From contig JAGLZV010000110.1 in the NCBI GenBank assembly GCA_023131215.1, forward strand, positions 1 to 11,599: a stretch of 11,599 nucleotides of DNA. Reading direction: 5' to 3'. The stretch comes from Candidatus Methanophagales archaeon (GTDB lineage Archaea > Halobacteriota > Syntropharchaeia > Alkanophagales > Methanospirareceae). Positions 1 through 6,034 of the stretch are shown here, in pieces. Numbering within the stretch: position 1 is the stretch's first letter; every line of letters begins with the position of its first letter. The notes under the pieces were generated by a model. That model worked only from the letters and a program-made list of their open reading frames with translations. It was not told the origin of the DNA and did no database searches. The position numbers and the translations under genes are program-made.

Positions 1-381
1 TTTCCATTCCCCTTTATCTGCAACCGTTATACAGCCTTCTACTATCGCATCGTCGAGAGCATAAGCTAATAGCGAAGTAACCGCACCTCCATCCTGACAA
101 GCCTTTCTTATTCCCTCGTCTGTACTGACAACTTCATACATCTCCTCAAGTCCGGCCCTCAACTCCGGTTTCTCTACCCTCGGGCATTGATAATAGCAGT
201 ATCCACAATCCGGTGGACACTGCTGTCCTTCTCTTATCACCGGTCTTTCTTCAGAAAAGTCTACGCTGAGATAGCTGTAATCGAGCAATCTACATGTAGC
301 GACACAGCCACCACAAAGTGCACATTTACCCTTTTCTATCACTTCTCTCTCCAAATCGCCAAAATCTCTTTTCTCTTCCAT
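1..381 (-). CDS. FrhB-like coenzyme F420 hydrogenase/dehydrogenase beta-family protein (partial, 3' end beyond window)
   Basis: I translated this reading frame by hand from an ATG at 381-379 down to the window edge: 127 codons with no stop, so only the N-terminus is present. Residues 20-30 read CALCGGCVATC and residues 55-66 carry C55, C59, C62 and C66 (ending GYCYYQCP). These are two clustered [4Fe-4S] ligand sets, as in the N-terminal ferredoxin-like part of FrhB/FdhB/FpoF proteins. Residues about 94-110, around CQDGGAVTSLLAYALDD, match the conserved start of the FrhB_FdhB N-terminal domain. Such proteins pass electrons between F420H2 and iron-sulfur or flavin partners in the cytoplasm. The partner subunit is not visible, so the exact member (hydrogenase, formate dehydrogenase, F420-dependent oxidoreductase paralog) is undetermined. 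The upstream AGAAGGGA is a weak ribosome binding site. The 79-residue gene at 471-710 lies 89 bp upstream on the same strand and may be cotranscribed. Confidence 0.85.
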   Translation of the reverse strand, partial: MEEKRDFGDLEREVIEKGKCALCGGCVATCRLLDYSYLSVDFSEERPVIREGQQCPPDCGYCYYQCPRVEKPELRAGLEEMYEVVSTDEGIRKACQDGGAVTSLLAYALDDAIVEGCITVADKGEWK

Positions 382-470
382 CTTTTATCCCTTCTGTTTT
401 TTGATTCTTTTCTTTATTAATTCTTCCCCTAATCAACCCCGGCAATTGTGATGAGTTTTTTGTGGTTTTA

Positions 471-710
471 CTACCATGTTATTTCCCGTATTACTGATAA
501 TGTCTTTTCCGCCTCATCGAATGATTTAACTCTGTACTTTACTTTGCCTCCATCCATAGATGTAATTCTCTCAAGGTCTCTTTCTGCCATTGTGTCATAA
601 GTAGGTATTTCCTCTTTTTCGCTACCATATATCGCTATTCGCCACTTTTTTGCAAGTTCCAATCTTATTACCTCGTCAATGCCCAAAAGCTCTCCTTCTT
701 TTATTTCCAT
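471..710 (-). CDS. Small hypothetical protein (79 aa)
   Basis: The gene has an ATG at 710-708 preceded by a good GGTGA ribosome binding site about 6 nt upstream (minus strand), and it ends with TAG. I do not recognise the family. The product is small, charged and soluble, with no signal peptide, membrane segment or cysteines. It looks like an alpha/beta fold: an N-terminal helix around residues 11-22, a central strand (WRIAIYGS), and a C-terminal strand plus helix (KVKYRVKSFDEAEKTLSVIREI). It sits between the divergent promoter region and the FrhB-like gene on the same strand, so it is probably the first gene of that transcript. No function can be assigned beyond the possibility that it accompanies the F420 protein. 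The clear ribosome binding site, the promoter upstream and the lack of a competing frame support it being real. Confidence 0.6.
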   Translation of the reverse strand: MEIKEGELLGIDEVIRLELAKKWRIAIYGSEKEEIPTYDTMAERDLERITSMDGGKVKYRVKSFDEAEKTLSVIREITW

Positions 711-817
711 TTACTTTCACCTTCTTTTACTTTCTTTAAACTTTTTTCTCTTCATATAAAAAATCATTTTTTGAGACAAAAAGTTAGGTATGAATAATAT
801 TTGAGGTGAAAGATAGC
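711..817. promoter_or_regulatory. Divergent promoter region with shared TATA-like box and a 15-bp palindrome
   Basis: This short AT-rich gap lies between a minus-strand gene starting at 710 and nrdD starting to the right. CATATAAAAAAT at 753-764 resembles an archaeal TATA box and reads acceptably on both strands. The expected start about 25 nt away would give short leaders of about 20 nt leftward and 30 nt rightward. It overlaps a perfect palindrome, AAAAAAT-C-ATTTTTT (758-772), which would be a natural repressor site but could also be chance in AT-rich DNA. The ribosome binding site for nrdD, GAGGTGA (803-809), lies at the right end. Transcription start sites are inferred, not seen. Confidence 0.5.
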
Positions 818-3800
818 GTGTTTACCAGTATTAAAAAAAGGGATGGCAGAGTAGAACTGTTTGAGGCGGAGAAGATTACAAATGCAATTTGGAAGGCAGG
901 CGCAGCAACCGGCGAGTTCGATTATAAAATAGCACAGAAATTGACCTTAAAGGTTTTAAATTTAGCTCAACAAGCGATTCCCCGTGAGATACCAACAGTT
1001 GAGGAGATCCAAGATGTGGTCGAGGAGGTTTTATTATCCTCCCCTTATCGCAAAACCGCAAAGGCGTATATTATTTATCGAGAGCAACATGCGGGAATCA
1101 GAGAGATAACGGCTAAAGCGGACGTTGACCTGGTTGATCAATACCTGGAGAAGATTGATTGGCAGGTAAACGAAAATAGTAATATGAGTTTCTCTTTACA
1201 GGGCTTGAACAATTATGTCTCTTCGGAAATCAGTAAAATCTACTGGATGATTAAGATATACCCTTCAGAAGTAAGAAAAGCGCATTCAAATGGCGATTTC
1301 CACATACACGATTTGAATCTTCTCTCCGTTTATTGTGTTGGCTGGGACCTTTTTGATTTATTAGTAGAGGGATTTAAGGGAGCGCAGGGTAAAATAGAAA
1401 GTAAACCTGCTAAACATCTCCGTTCTGCATTAGGACAGATAGTGAATTTCTTTTATACACTTCAGGGAGAAGCTGCAGGCGCTCAAGCGTTCTCTAATTT
1501 TGATACCTTGCTTGCACCGTTCATACGATATGACGGACTGGGATATAAAGAAGTGAAGCAGGCATTGCAGGAGTTTGTATTTAACATAAATGTTCCTACA
1601 AGGGTGGGATTCCAGTGCATGTCAGAAGATACTGAAATTTTGGGCGAGAATGGCTGGAAAAGATACAATCAAGTCAAAGAAGGAGATGTTATCGCTACTT
1701 TCAATATTGAAAAGGGATTTATAGAGTACTTGCCTGTTAGACACGTCTTTGCCAGAGAATACAGGGGAATGATGTATAACTTAAAAAACAGGATTAGCGA
1801 TCAACTGATTTCACCCGAGCATAGAGTTGTAAGGAGACGATTTGGCGCAGAGGGCTATACACTGGAAAAAATTGAGAAAGTTTATGATTTAAAATCACCC
1901 TTCATGATCCCTGTTGGCAGTGAAGGCAAGATGCAAGGAAATAACTGGGTTGATAAAGATGTCATCAAGTTGATAGCGTGGGTCATTGCCGAAGGTACTA
2001 TTGACAGAAGTGGCAGGGGTAGCGGCAGAATCAGTATTTATCAATCCAAAGGAGAAAACAGAAAGAACTATGATGAAATCCTTTCTTTATGCAGCAGTTT
2101 AAAATTAAAGTATACAGAAAGAGCACAGAAAGGTTTAGGCAACTGCAATGTAATCAGGTTTGATGCCGACAGTACCAGAAAGATTTTGCAGTATTTCAAG
2201 ACCAATAAAAACAAATTTAGAGGCATCAAGTTTATTCCAGATACTATTATAAATGCAGATGCTGAGACCGCCAGACTATTTTTAGAGACTTACATTAAGG
2301 GAGATGGTCACGATGGATGCAAAATCACGAATACATCAGCGGTTATAAAAGATGGACTGATGCAAGTAATAGTCAATGCTGGTTATGGTGCAACAGTTTT
2401 AACGCGAAAACCAGACAATGCTGTGTCTAAAAAGGATAGATACATAATCAGGATTATCAGACACAAGGATACATACATAAACACGGTAAAAAAAGTCAAT
2501 TACAGTGGTGTGATCTGGTGTCCAAATACTGATAATGAGACGGTAATCGCACGAAGAAATGGCAAAATTTTTATAACGGGAAACACGCCATTTACAAATA
2601 TTACTCTGGACTTAACCGTGCCGGAATATTATGCTGGCCAGGGCGTTATTATCGGTGGGGAGATACAAAAAGAGACTTATAGGGAATTCCAGGAGGAGAT
2701 GGAGTTATTTAATAAGGCGTTTTTAGAAGTAATGGCAGAGGGTGATGCCAAAGGAAGAGTATTTACTTTCCCTATCCCCACTTACAATATTACGAAGGAT
2801 TTCGACTGGGGGAACCCTAATTTGGATGTTCTATGGCAAGTTACCGCTAAATACGGTGTGCCATATTTCTCTAACTTCATAAATTCTGATATGAATCCCG
2901 AGGATGCGAGAAGTATGTGCTGCCGGTTGAGAATAGACAATAGAGAGTTAAAAAAGAGAGGGGGAGGTCTTTTCGGGTCGAGTCCGTTAACCGGTTCAAT
3001 TGGCGTGGTCACGCTCAACATGCCAAGACTCGGGTATTTAGCCAAAGACGAAGATGAGTTTATCTCTGCTTTAGAGCGGTTGATGGTGTTGGCGAAGGAG
3101 AGTTTAGAGGTAAAGAGAAAGGTTTTAGAGAAGTTTACGGAAGAGAGTCTTTATCCTTATACGAGATATTATCTGAGAGGGGTTAAAGAACGTTTTGGAG
3201 AATATTGGAAGAACCATTTCTCCACGATTGGTTTGGTGGGTATGAATGAAGCCTGCTTGAATATGTTTGGGGAGAACATTGCATCAAAAAAATCGCGAGA
3301 GTTTACATCGAAGGTTTTAGATTTTATGAGGGGGGAATTATTGAAATTTCAGGCTGAAACCGGGAATAACTATAATCTGGAGGCTACGCCTGCTGAGGGG
3401 ACTTCTTACCGGCTTGCAAAAAAGGATAAAGAGAAATACCCAAAGATAATTTGCGCGAATGAAGAAGAGTGGAAGAAAGATGCGGAGCCATTTTATACGA
3501 ATTCCACGCAACTGCCAGTAAATTATACTGAAGACGTCTTCGAGGCGTTAGATCTGCAGGATGCAATCCAGACAAAATATACAGGTGGCACGGTCTTCCA
3601 CGTCTTCGCAGGCGAGCGTGTCGAAGACCCTACGACGGTGAAGGTCTTGGTGCGAAGGATCTGTGAGCTCTATCACTTGCCTTACTTTACCTTCACGCCG
3701 ACCTTTTCTGTTTGCCCCACTCATGGTTACTTAGCAGGTGAGCGTTATACCTGCCCGGAGTGTGGTGCGGAGACCGAGGTATATTCGCGTGTAGTCGGCT

Positions 3801-4033
3801 ATCTGCGCCCAGTAACACAATGGAATAAAGGTAAGCGGGAAGAATTCAAGAAAAGGAAAACGTTTGTAGTAGAAGCAGAAGCAGAAACAGTTCAAAAATT
3901 AAAACAGAGAAGAAAAAGAAAGGCAGATATAGCTATAGCTTTAAAACCTCCGCGAATCGCCGGGTATAAACAGTTAAATTTAATAGATTTTGGTGGAGGT
4001 ATGGATAAAGAGGGTGATTTGATTAGATGTTAA
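818..4033 (+). CDS. nrdD: Anaerobic (class III) ribonucleoside-triphosphate reductase, intein-containing precursor
   Basis: This enzyme reduces ribonucleoside triphosphates to deoxynucleotides by glycyl-radical chemistry in the cytoplasm. Counting from a GTG at 806, an ATP-cone allosteric domain spans residues about 9-97 (starting IKKRDGRVELFEAEKI). Cys177 (YCVGWDL) and CCRL (C705/C706) are candidate active-site cysteines. A zinc site is seen as CPTH (970-973) plus CPEC (983-986), and the radical glycine is G998 in RVVGYLRP. The GTG at 806 overlaps the ribosome binding site GAGGTGA (803-809), so GTG at 818, 8 nt after it, is the better start; 806 remains possible. An intein occupies residues 271-593; removing it leaves about 750 residues and restores VGFQ-TPFTN. 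The tail after G998 is 77 residues against about 25-31 in well-studied homologs (for example E. coli G681 of 712), and is rich in Lys/Arg. nrdG overlaps the stop by 7 bp. Confidence 0.96.
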   Translation: MFTSIKKRDGRVELFEAEKITNAIWKAGAATGEFDYKIAQKLTLKVLNLAQQAIPREIPTVEEIQDVVEEVLLSSPYRKTAKAYIIYREQHAGIREITAKADVDLVDQYLEKIDWQVNENSNMSFSLQGLNNYVSSEISKIYWMIKIYPSEVRKAHSNGDFHIHDLNLLSVYCVGWDLFDLLVEGFKGAQGKIESKPAKHLRSALGQIVNFFYTLQGEAAGAQAFSNFDTLLAPFIRYDGLGYKEVKQALQEFVFNINVPTRVGFQCMSEDTEILGENGWKRYNQVKEGDVIATFNIEKGFIEYLPVRHVFAREYRGMMYNLKNRISDQLISPEHRVVRRRFGAEGYTLEKIEKVYDLKSPFMIPVGSEGKMQGNNWVDKDVIKLIAWVIAEGTIDRSGRGSGRISIYQSKGENRKNYDEILSLCSSLKLKYTERAQKGLGNCNVIRFDADSTRKILQYFKTNKNKFRGIKFIPDTIINADAETARLFLETYIKGDGHDGCKITNTSAVIKDGLMQVIVNAGYGATVLTRKPDNAVSKKDRYIIRIIRHKDTYINTVKKVNYSGVIWCPNTDNETVIARRNGKIFITGNTPFTNITLDLTVPEYYAGQGVIIGGEIQKETYREFQEEMELFNKAFLEVMAEGDAKGRVFTFPIPTYNITKDFDWGNPNLDVLWQVTAKYGVPYFSNFINSDMNPEDARSMCCRLRIDNRELKKRGGGLFGSSPLTGSIGVVTLNMPRLGYLAKDEDEFISALERLMVLAKESLEVKRKVLEKFTEESLYPYTRYYLRGVKERFGEYWKNHFSTIGLVGMNEACLNMFGENIASKKSREFTSKVLDFMRGELLKFQAETGNNYNLEATPAEGTSYRLAKKDKEKYPKIICANEEEWKKDAEPFYTNSTQLPVNYTEDVFEALDLQDAIQTKYTGGTVFHVFAGERVEDPTTVKVLVRRICELYHLPYFTFTPTFSVCPTHGYLAGERYTCPECGAETEVYSRVVGYLRPVTQWNKGKREEFKKRKTFVVEAEAETVQKLKQRRKRKADIAIALKPPRIAGYKQLNLIDFGGGMDKEGDLIRC
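1616..2584 (+). mobile_element. NrdD intein with LAGLIDADG homing endonuclease (323 aa)
   Basis: The in-frame insertion begins at Cys271 of the precursor (counting from 806) and ends at Asn593, followed by Thr594 as the +1 nucleophile. Splicing would join VGFQ to TPFTNITLD, the uninterrupted NrdD sequence. Block A is C-M-S-E-D-T-E-I-L with GDVIATFN downstream. Block B is LISPEHRVV with the expected His. Blocks F and G are NETVIARRNGKIFITGN. The penultimate residue is Gly rather than the usual His, a known variation. The endonuclease part has two LAGLIDADG-type motifs: LIAWVIAEGTI (acidic residue E396) and YIKGDGH (D500), about 104 residues apart, so it may still be an active homing enzyme. 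Local GC (about 33% in a sampled 60-bp line) is lower than in parts of the C-terminal extein, consistent with an acquired element. Both splicing and endonuclease activity are inferred. Confidence 0.94.
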
Positions 4034-4716
4034 TTGGAGGTTTTCAGCGATTTTCGCTAATAGACTATCCGGGGAAAATATGTGCAATTGTGTTTACCCA
4101 GGGCTGCAAATTCCGGTGCCCGTATTGCCACAATCCGGAATTGGTAAATCCGGAACTTTTTGAAGCGCCTATCCCTGAGGAGAACATCTTATCATTTTTG
4201 GCAAACCGCAGGGGGAAGCTTGATGCGGTAGAGATAACAGGAGGTGAACCAACACTGCAGCCAGACCTGATGGATTTTATGAGCGAGCTCAAAAATCTCC
4301 AATATTTGGTTAAGCTGGATACAAATGGTAGCAATCCAGAAATAATAAGCGAAGCGATAGAACTCGAAATCGTGGACTACCTCGCAATGGATGTGAAAGC
4401 GCCTTTGGAAAGATACCAGGAGATTACCGATTCCGGGGTTGACCCGGCAAAAATCGAACATAGCATCGAGTTAATTATGTCTTCTGGATTGGATTATGAA
4501 TTCCGAACAACAGTGGTGAAATCCCAACTCGGTAAGCGGGATATTTTGGAAATAGGGAGACTGATACGAGGTGGTAAACGATATGTCTTGCAGAAATTCG
4601 TGCCTGTAAAGGTGTTGGACGCTAAGTTACTCGATGAAGTGATTTACAGAGATGAAGATTTAGAATATTTTAGGGATGCGGTAAAAAGTTATGTTGTCGA
4701 ATGCGAGGTGCGGTGA
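4027..4716 (+). CDS. nrdG: Anaerobic ribonucleotide reductase activating protein (radical SAM)
   Basis: This is a 229-residue radical SAM enzyme that abstracts a hydrogen from the NrdD glycine to create the stable glycyl radical. The radical SAM cluster motif is CKFRCPYC (C27, C31, C34), after FSLIDYPGK and IVFTQGC, both typical of archaeal NrdG and related activases. EITGGEPTLQ (about residues 69-78) is the SAM-binding GGE motif. LDTNG and YLAMDVKAPLERY are further conserved strands of the partial TIM barrel. The gene overlaps the nrdD stop codon by 7 bp, and GGGTGAT at 4012-4018 is a usable ribosome binding site, so the two proteins are cotranscribed and probably coupled. The length and motifs fit the longer archaeal/bacterial type (about 230 residues) rather than the short E. 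coli form (about 154). The organism-specific pairing with the adjacent nrdD makes a pyruvate-formate-lyase activase role unlikely. Confidence 0.93.
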   Translation: MLIGGFQRFSLIDYPGKICAIVFTQGCKFRCPYCHNPELVNPELFEAPIPEENILSFLANRRGKLDAVEITGGEPTLQPDLMDFMSELKNLQYLVKLDTNGSNPEIISEAIELEIVDYLAMDVKAPLERYQEITDSGVDPAKIEHSIELIMSSGLDYEFRTTVVKSQLGKRDILEIGRLIRGGKRYVLQKFVPVKVLDAKLLDEVIYRDEDLEYFRDAVKSYVVECEVR

Positions 4717-4749
4717 AGTAAAAAAGAAAACCGAAGGAGGGAAGCAAAG

Positions 4750-4898
4750 ATGAAGAAGCCTGAACTAAAAACGAAATTATTGGAAAATTAGGCTACCTAA
4801 CATCATTAATAAAAGTTGGCGTATAGGTAAAAGCGAGAGGGATAAAAATCATGTGGGAGAAGATATCTAAAAATTTATATTTACATGCTAAAAAGTAA
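4750..4898 (+). pseudogene. Decayed small gene (about 49 codons; one frameshift, one stop)
   Basis: A strong ribosome binding site (GGAGG, 4736-4740) sits 9 nt before ATG at 4750, but the frame ends after 13 codons at TAG 4789-4791. Adding one T in the AAAATTAG run lets the reading continue as ...LLENLGYLTSLIKVGV, meet one TAG (4825-4827), then go on as VKARGIKIMWEKISKNLYLHAKK to TAA at 4896-4898. The joined reading is a plausible small basic protein of about 49 residues. I therefore read it as a gene broken by a frameshift and a nonsense change. Alternatives are a 13-codon leader peptide, or a second micro-ORF at 4851-4898, which has its own GAGAGGG ribosome-binding-like sequence (4835-4841). 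I do not recognise the family. Confidence 0.35.
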
Positions 4899-5022
4899 CT
4901 ATACCTCTTAAAGATTTGGAATTTTACGTGATTTAATCGTTCCTTATTTGATGATGTCTCAATCAAGCTTTGATGTTGTGGCAACAAAAATTTAATATCG
5001 AATAAACTATTGAGGGTATAGT
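4899..5022 (+). promoter_or_regulatory. Promoter and possible operator of the toxin-antitoxin pair
   Basis: No coding sequence is seen here. TTTAATAT at 4991-4998 resembles a TATA box about 28 nt before the antitoxin ATG, and a GAGGG ribosome binding site lies at 5012-5016. An alternative stronger TATA-like stretch lies at 4871-4883. Just upstream of the first box, TTTGATGATG (4947-4956) recurs as TTTGATGTTG (4969-4978), 22 bp apart or about two helical turns. The second copy overlaps an inverted repeat, ATCAA-GCT-TTGAT (4962-4974). Such half-sites would suit autoregulation by the antitoxin, which is usual for these modules, but no binding evidence can be read here. Confidence 0.35.
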
Positions 5023-5349
5023 ATGAAGAATAAAAAAATAAGTTTCGTAGTATCTCCGGGATTGGAAATGGAGTTAAAAGCCATTCCAGATACTGAGTAT
5101 TACAGAGATATTTCGGAGTTTCTTGAAGATGCTGTAAAGACATTGATGGATGCAAGAAGAGATTTGCGTGTGGCTATTGCTTGCGCATTATATGAAAAGG
5201 GCAAGATTTCGCTTGGAAGAGCGATGGAGATAGCGGGTGTTGATATCGAGAGAATGAAGGAAATACTGGTGGAACAAGGGATAAAGCTCAGGCGAGGTGC
5301 TGAGACAGTGGATGAGATGGAAGAAGAGTTAAAAAGGTTGGAGATTTAG
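5023..5349 (+). CDS. UPF0175-family antitoxin
   Basis: The product is 108 residues. The N-terminal half (about 1-44) begins with a strand, KKISFVVSP, followed by a helix (SEFLEDAVKTLMDARR), a layout like a ribbon-helix-helix DNA-binding unit. The C-terminal half (about 47-90: RDLRVAIACALYEKGKISLGRAMEIAG...) is the characteristic UPF0175 segment, with a helix-turn-helix-like KISLGRAMEIAGVDIERMKEIL. UPF0175 proteins are found beside PIN-domain nucleases as the antitoxin partner: they neutralise the nuclease and usually repress the shared operon. Here a PIN-domain gene starts 2 bp after the TAG stop, which fits exactly. The start is supported by GAGGG 6 nt upstream. The protein is expected to be cytoplasmic and DNA bound. 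Family assignment is by motif pattern, not by search. Confidence 0.85.
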   Translation: MKNKKISFVVSPGLEMELKAIPDTEYYRDISEFLEDAVKTLMDARRDLRVAIACALYEKGKISLGRAMEIAGVDIERMKEILVEQGIKLRRGAETVDEMEEELKRLEI

Positions 5350-5351
5350 TT

Positions 5352-5864
5352 ATGATCGTATTGGATACGGACTTCTTCAGCTCTTTTTTCAAAATCGGAA
5401 GACTGGAATTAATTTTGGATGTATCTGGTGAAGAAAGACTGGTTATACCAGAGACCGTGTATGATGAACTGAAAAGGACAAGTTTTTTCGATGAAATTTT
5501 GTATAGGATAGTTTTTTCAGAAGATGACTTGAGTGATGAGCGATATATTCTGGTTAGGAGGGTAGATTTAAGCATTTGCGATAACTTTATCGAACTGAAA
5601 GAGATATCAGGACTTGGTAAAGGCGAGTTAGGGTGCATGGTGCTGGCGAAGGAGCACGGAGCCGTGATATTGATAAGTGATGGACATGCAAGGCAGATTG
5701 CAAGGGATAAAAAGCTCAAAGCAATTTCAATTCCAACATTTTTGCTGCGGTATAAAAGAAAAAGAAAAATTTCAGTGGAAGAGATTAAGGGAATTATCAA
5801 GGATTTACGTGAGAAAGATTTTTATACGTTTAGCAAAGAAGTGGAGGAGGAGTTATTACGTTAG
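5352..5864 (+). CDS. PIN-domain ribonuclease toxin (VapC-like)
   Basis: The product is 170 residues, with the PIN-domain acidic residues in the expected order: D5 and D7 in VLDTD, E39 in VYDELKR, E92 in GLGKGELGCMVLAKE and D110 in LISDGHARQIAR. These coordinate Mg2+/Mn2+ for RNA cleavage in VapC-type toxins. The GKGE and SDGHAR signatures resemble the DUF3368/UPF0175-associated branch of PIN proteins rather than classical short VapC. The C-terminal region after about residue 130 (RKRKISVEEIKGIIKDLREK...) is a helical extension common in that branch. The ATG lies 2 bp after the antitoxin stop, with GGTTGGAG just upstream, so expression is probably coupled. All catalytic acids are present, so the toxin appears intact. 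The RNA target cannot be predicted. Confidence 0.85.
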   Translation: MIVLDTDFFSSFFKIGRLELILDVSGEERLVIPETVYDELKRTSFFDEILYRIVFSEDDLSDERYILVRRVDLSICDNFIELKEISGLGKGELGCMVLAKEHGAVILISDGHARQIARDKKLKAISIPTFLLRYKRKRKISVEEIKGIIKDLREKDFYTFSKEVEEELLR

Positions 5865-6034
5865 GTATGGAAATGAGGACGAATAAAATCTCAGCGTTTT
5901 CCCTAAATTTGTTAGAGCAACTCTTTTTATATCCCTAACACCCTAAATAAATGTGTGTGTAGTGGTAAAAGGTAAAGGGATAAAAGAGAAGGGGAAGAAT
6001 CATACACCCCGCAAAAATAATAACAAAGCGAGCG
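5865..6034 (+). promoter_or_regulatory. Promoter and purine-rich leader of the surface-protein operon
   Basis: This 170-bp gap has no convincing gene. CTCTTTTTATATCC (5921-5934) holds a TATA-like box. It is flanked by TGTTAG (5910-5915) and CTAACA (5935-5940), an inverted pair that brackets the box and could be an operator. Transcription from about 5957 would give an approximately 75-80-nt leader that is almost all purine (about 5960-5998). The downstream start at 6035 lacks a clear ribosome binding site. The T5 run also could act as a weak terminator for the toxin gene. All of this is inference from pattern. Confidence 0.4.

Noticed and set aside
187..420. Plus-strand open frame of 77 codons
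   Set aside because: It is antisense to the FrhB-like gene, whose paired cysteine motifs and conserved DGGAVTSLLAYAL segment are unambiguous.
4789..4827. TAG codons read as pyrrolysine
   Set aside because: Reading TAG 4789 as an amino acid gains only two codons before TAA in that frame, and other genes here end cleanly on TAG.
4793..5155. Minus-strand open frame of 120 codons
   Set aside because: It overlaps half of the antitoxin gene in antisense, has no recognisable motif, and its composition (Tyr/Phe/Leu-rich) is typical of a shadow frame.
5288..5800. Minus-strand open frame of 170 codons opposite the PIN gene
   Set aside because: Same length range as the PIN gene and very Ser/Leu/Ile-rich; it is the mirror of the real coding frame, which has all the catalytic acids.
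5960..5998. Similarity between the purine-rich leader and the reverse complement of 11570-11590
   Set aside because: Only about 9-10 bases are identical (AAGGGGAAG) in low-complexity purine sequence, not enough to call a repeat.
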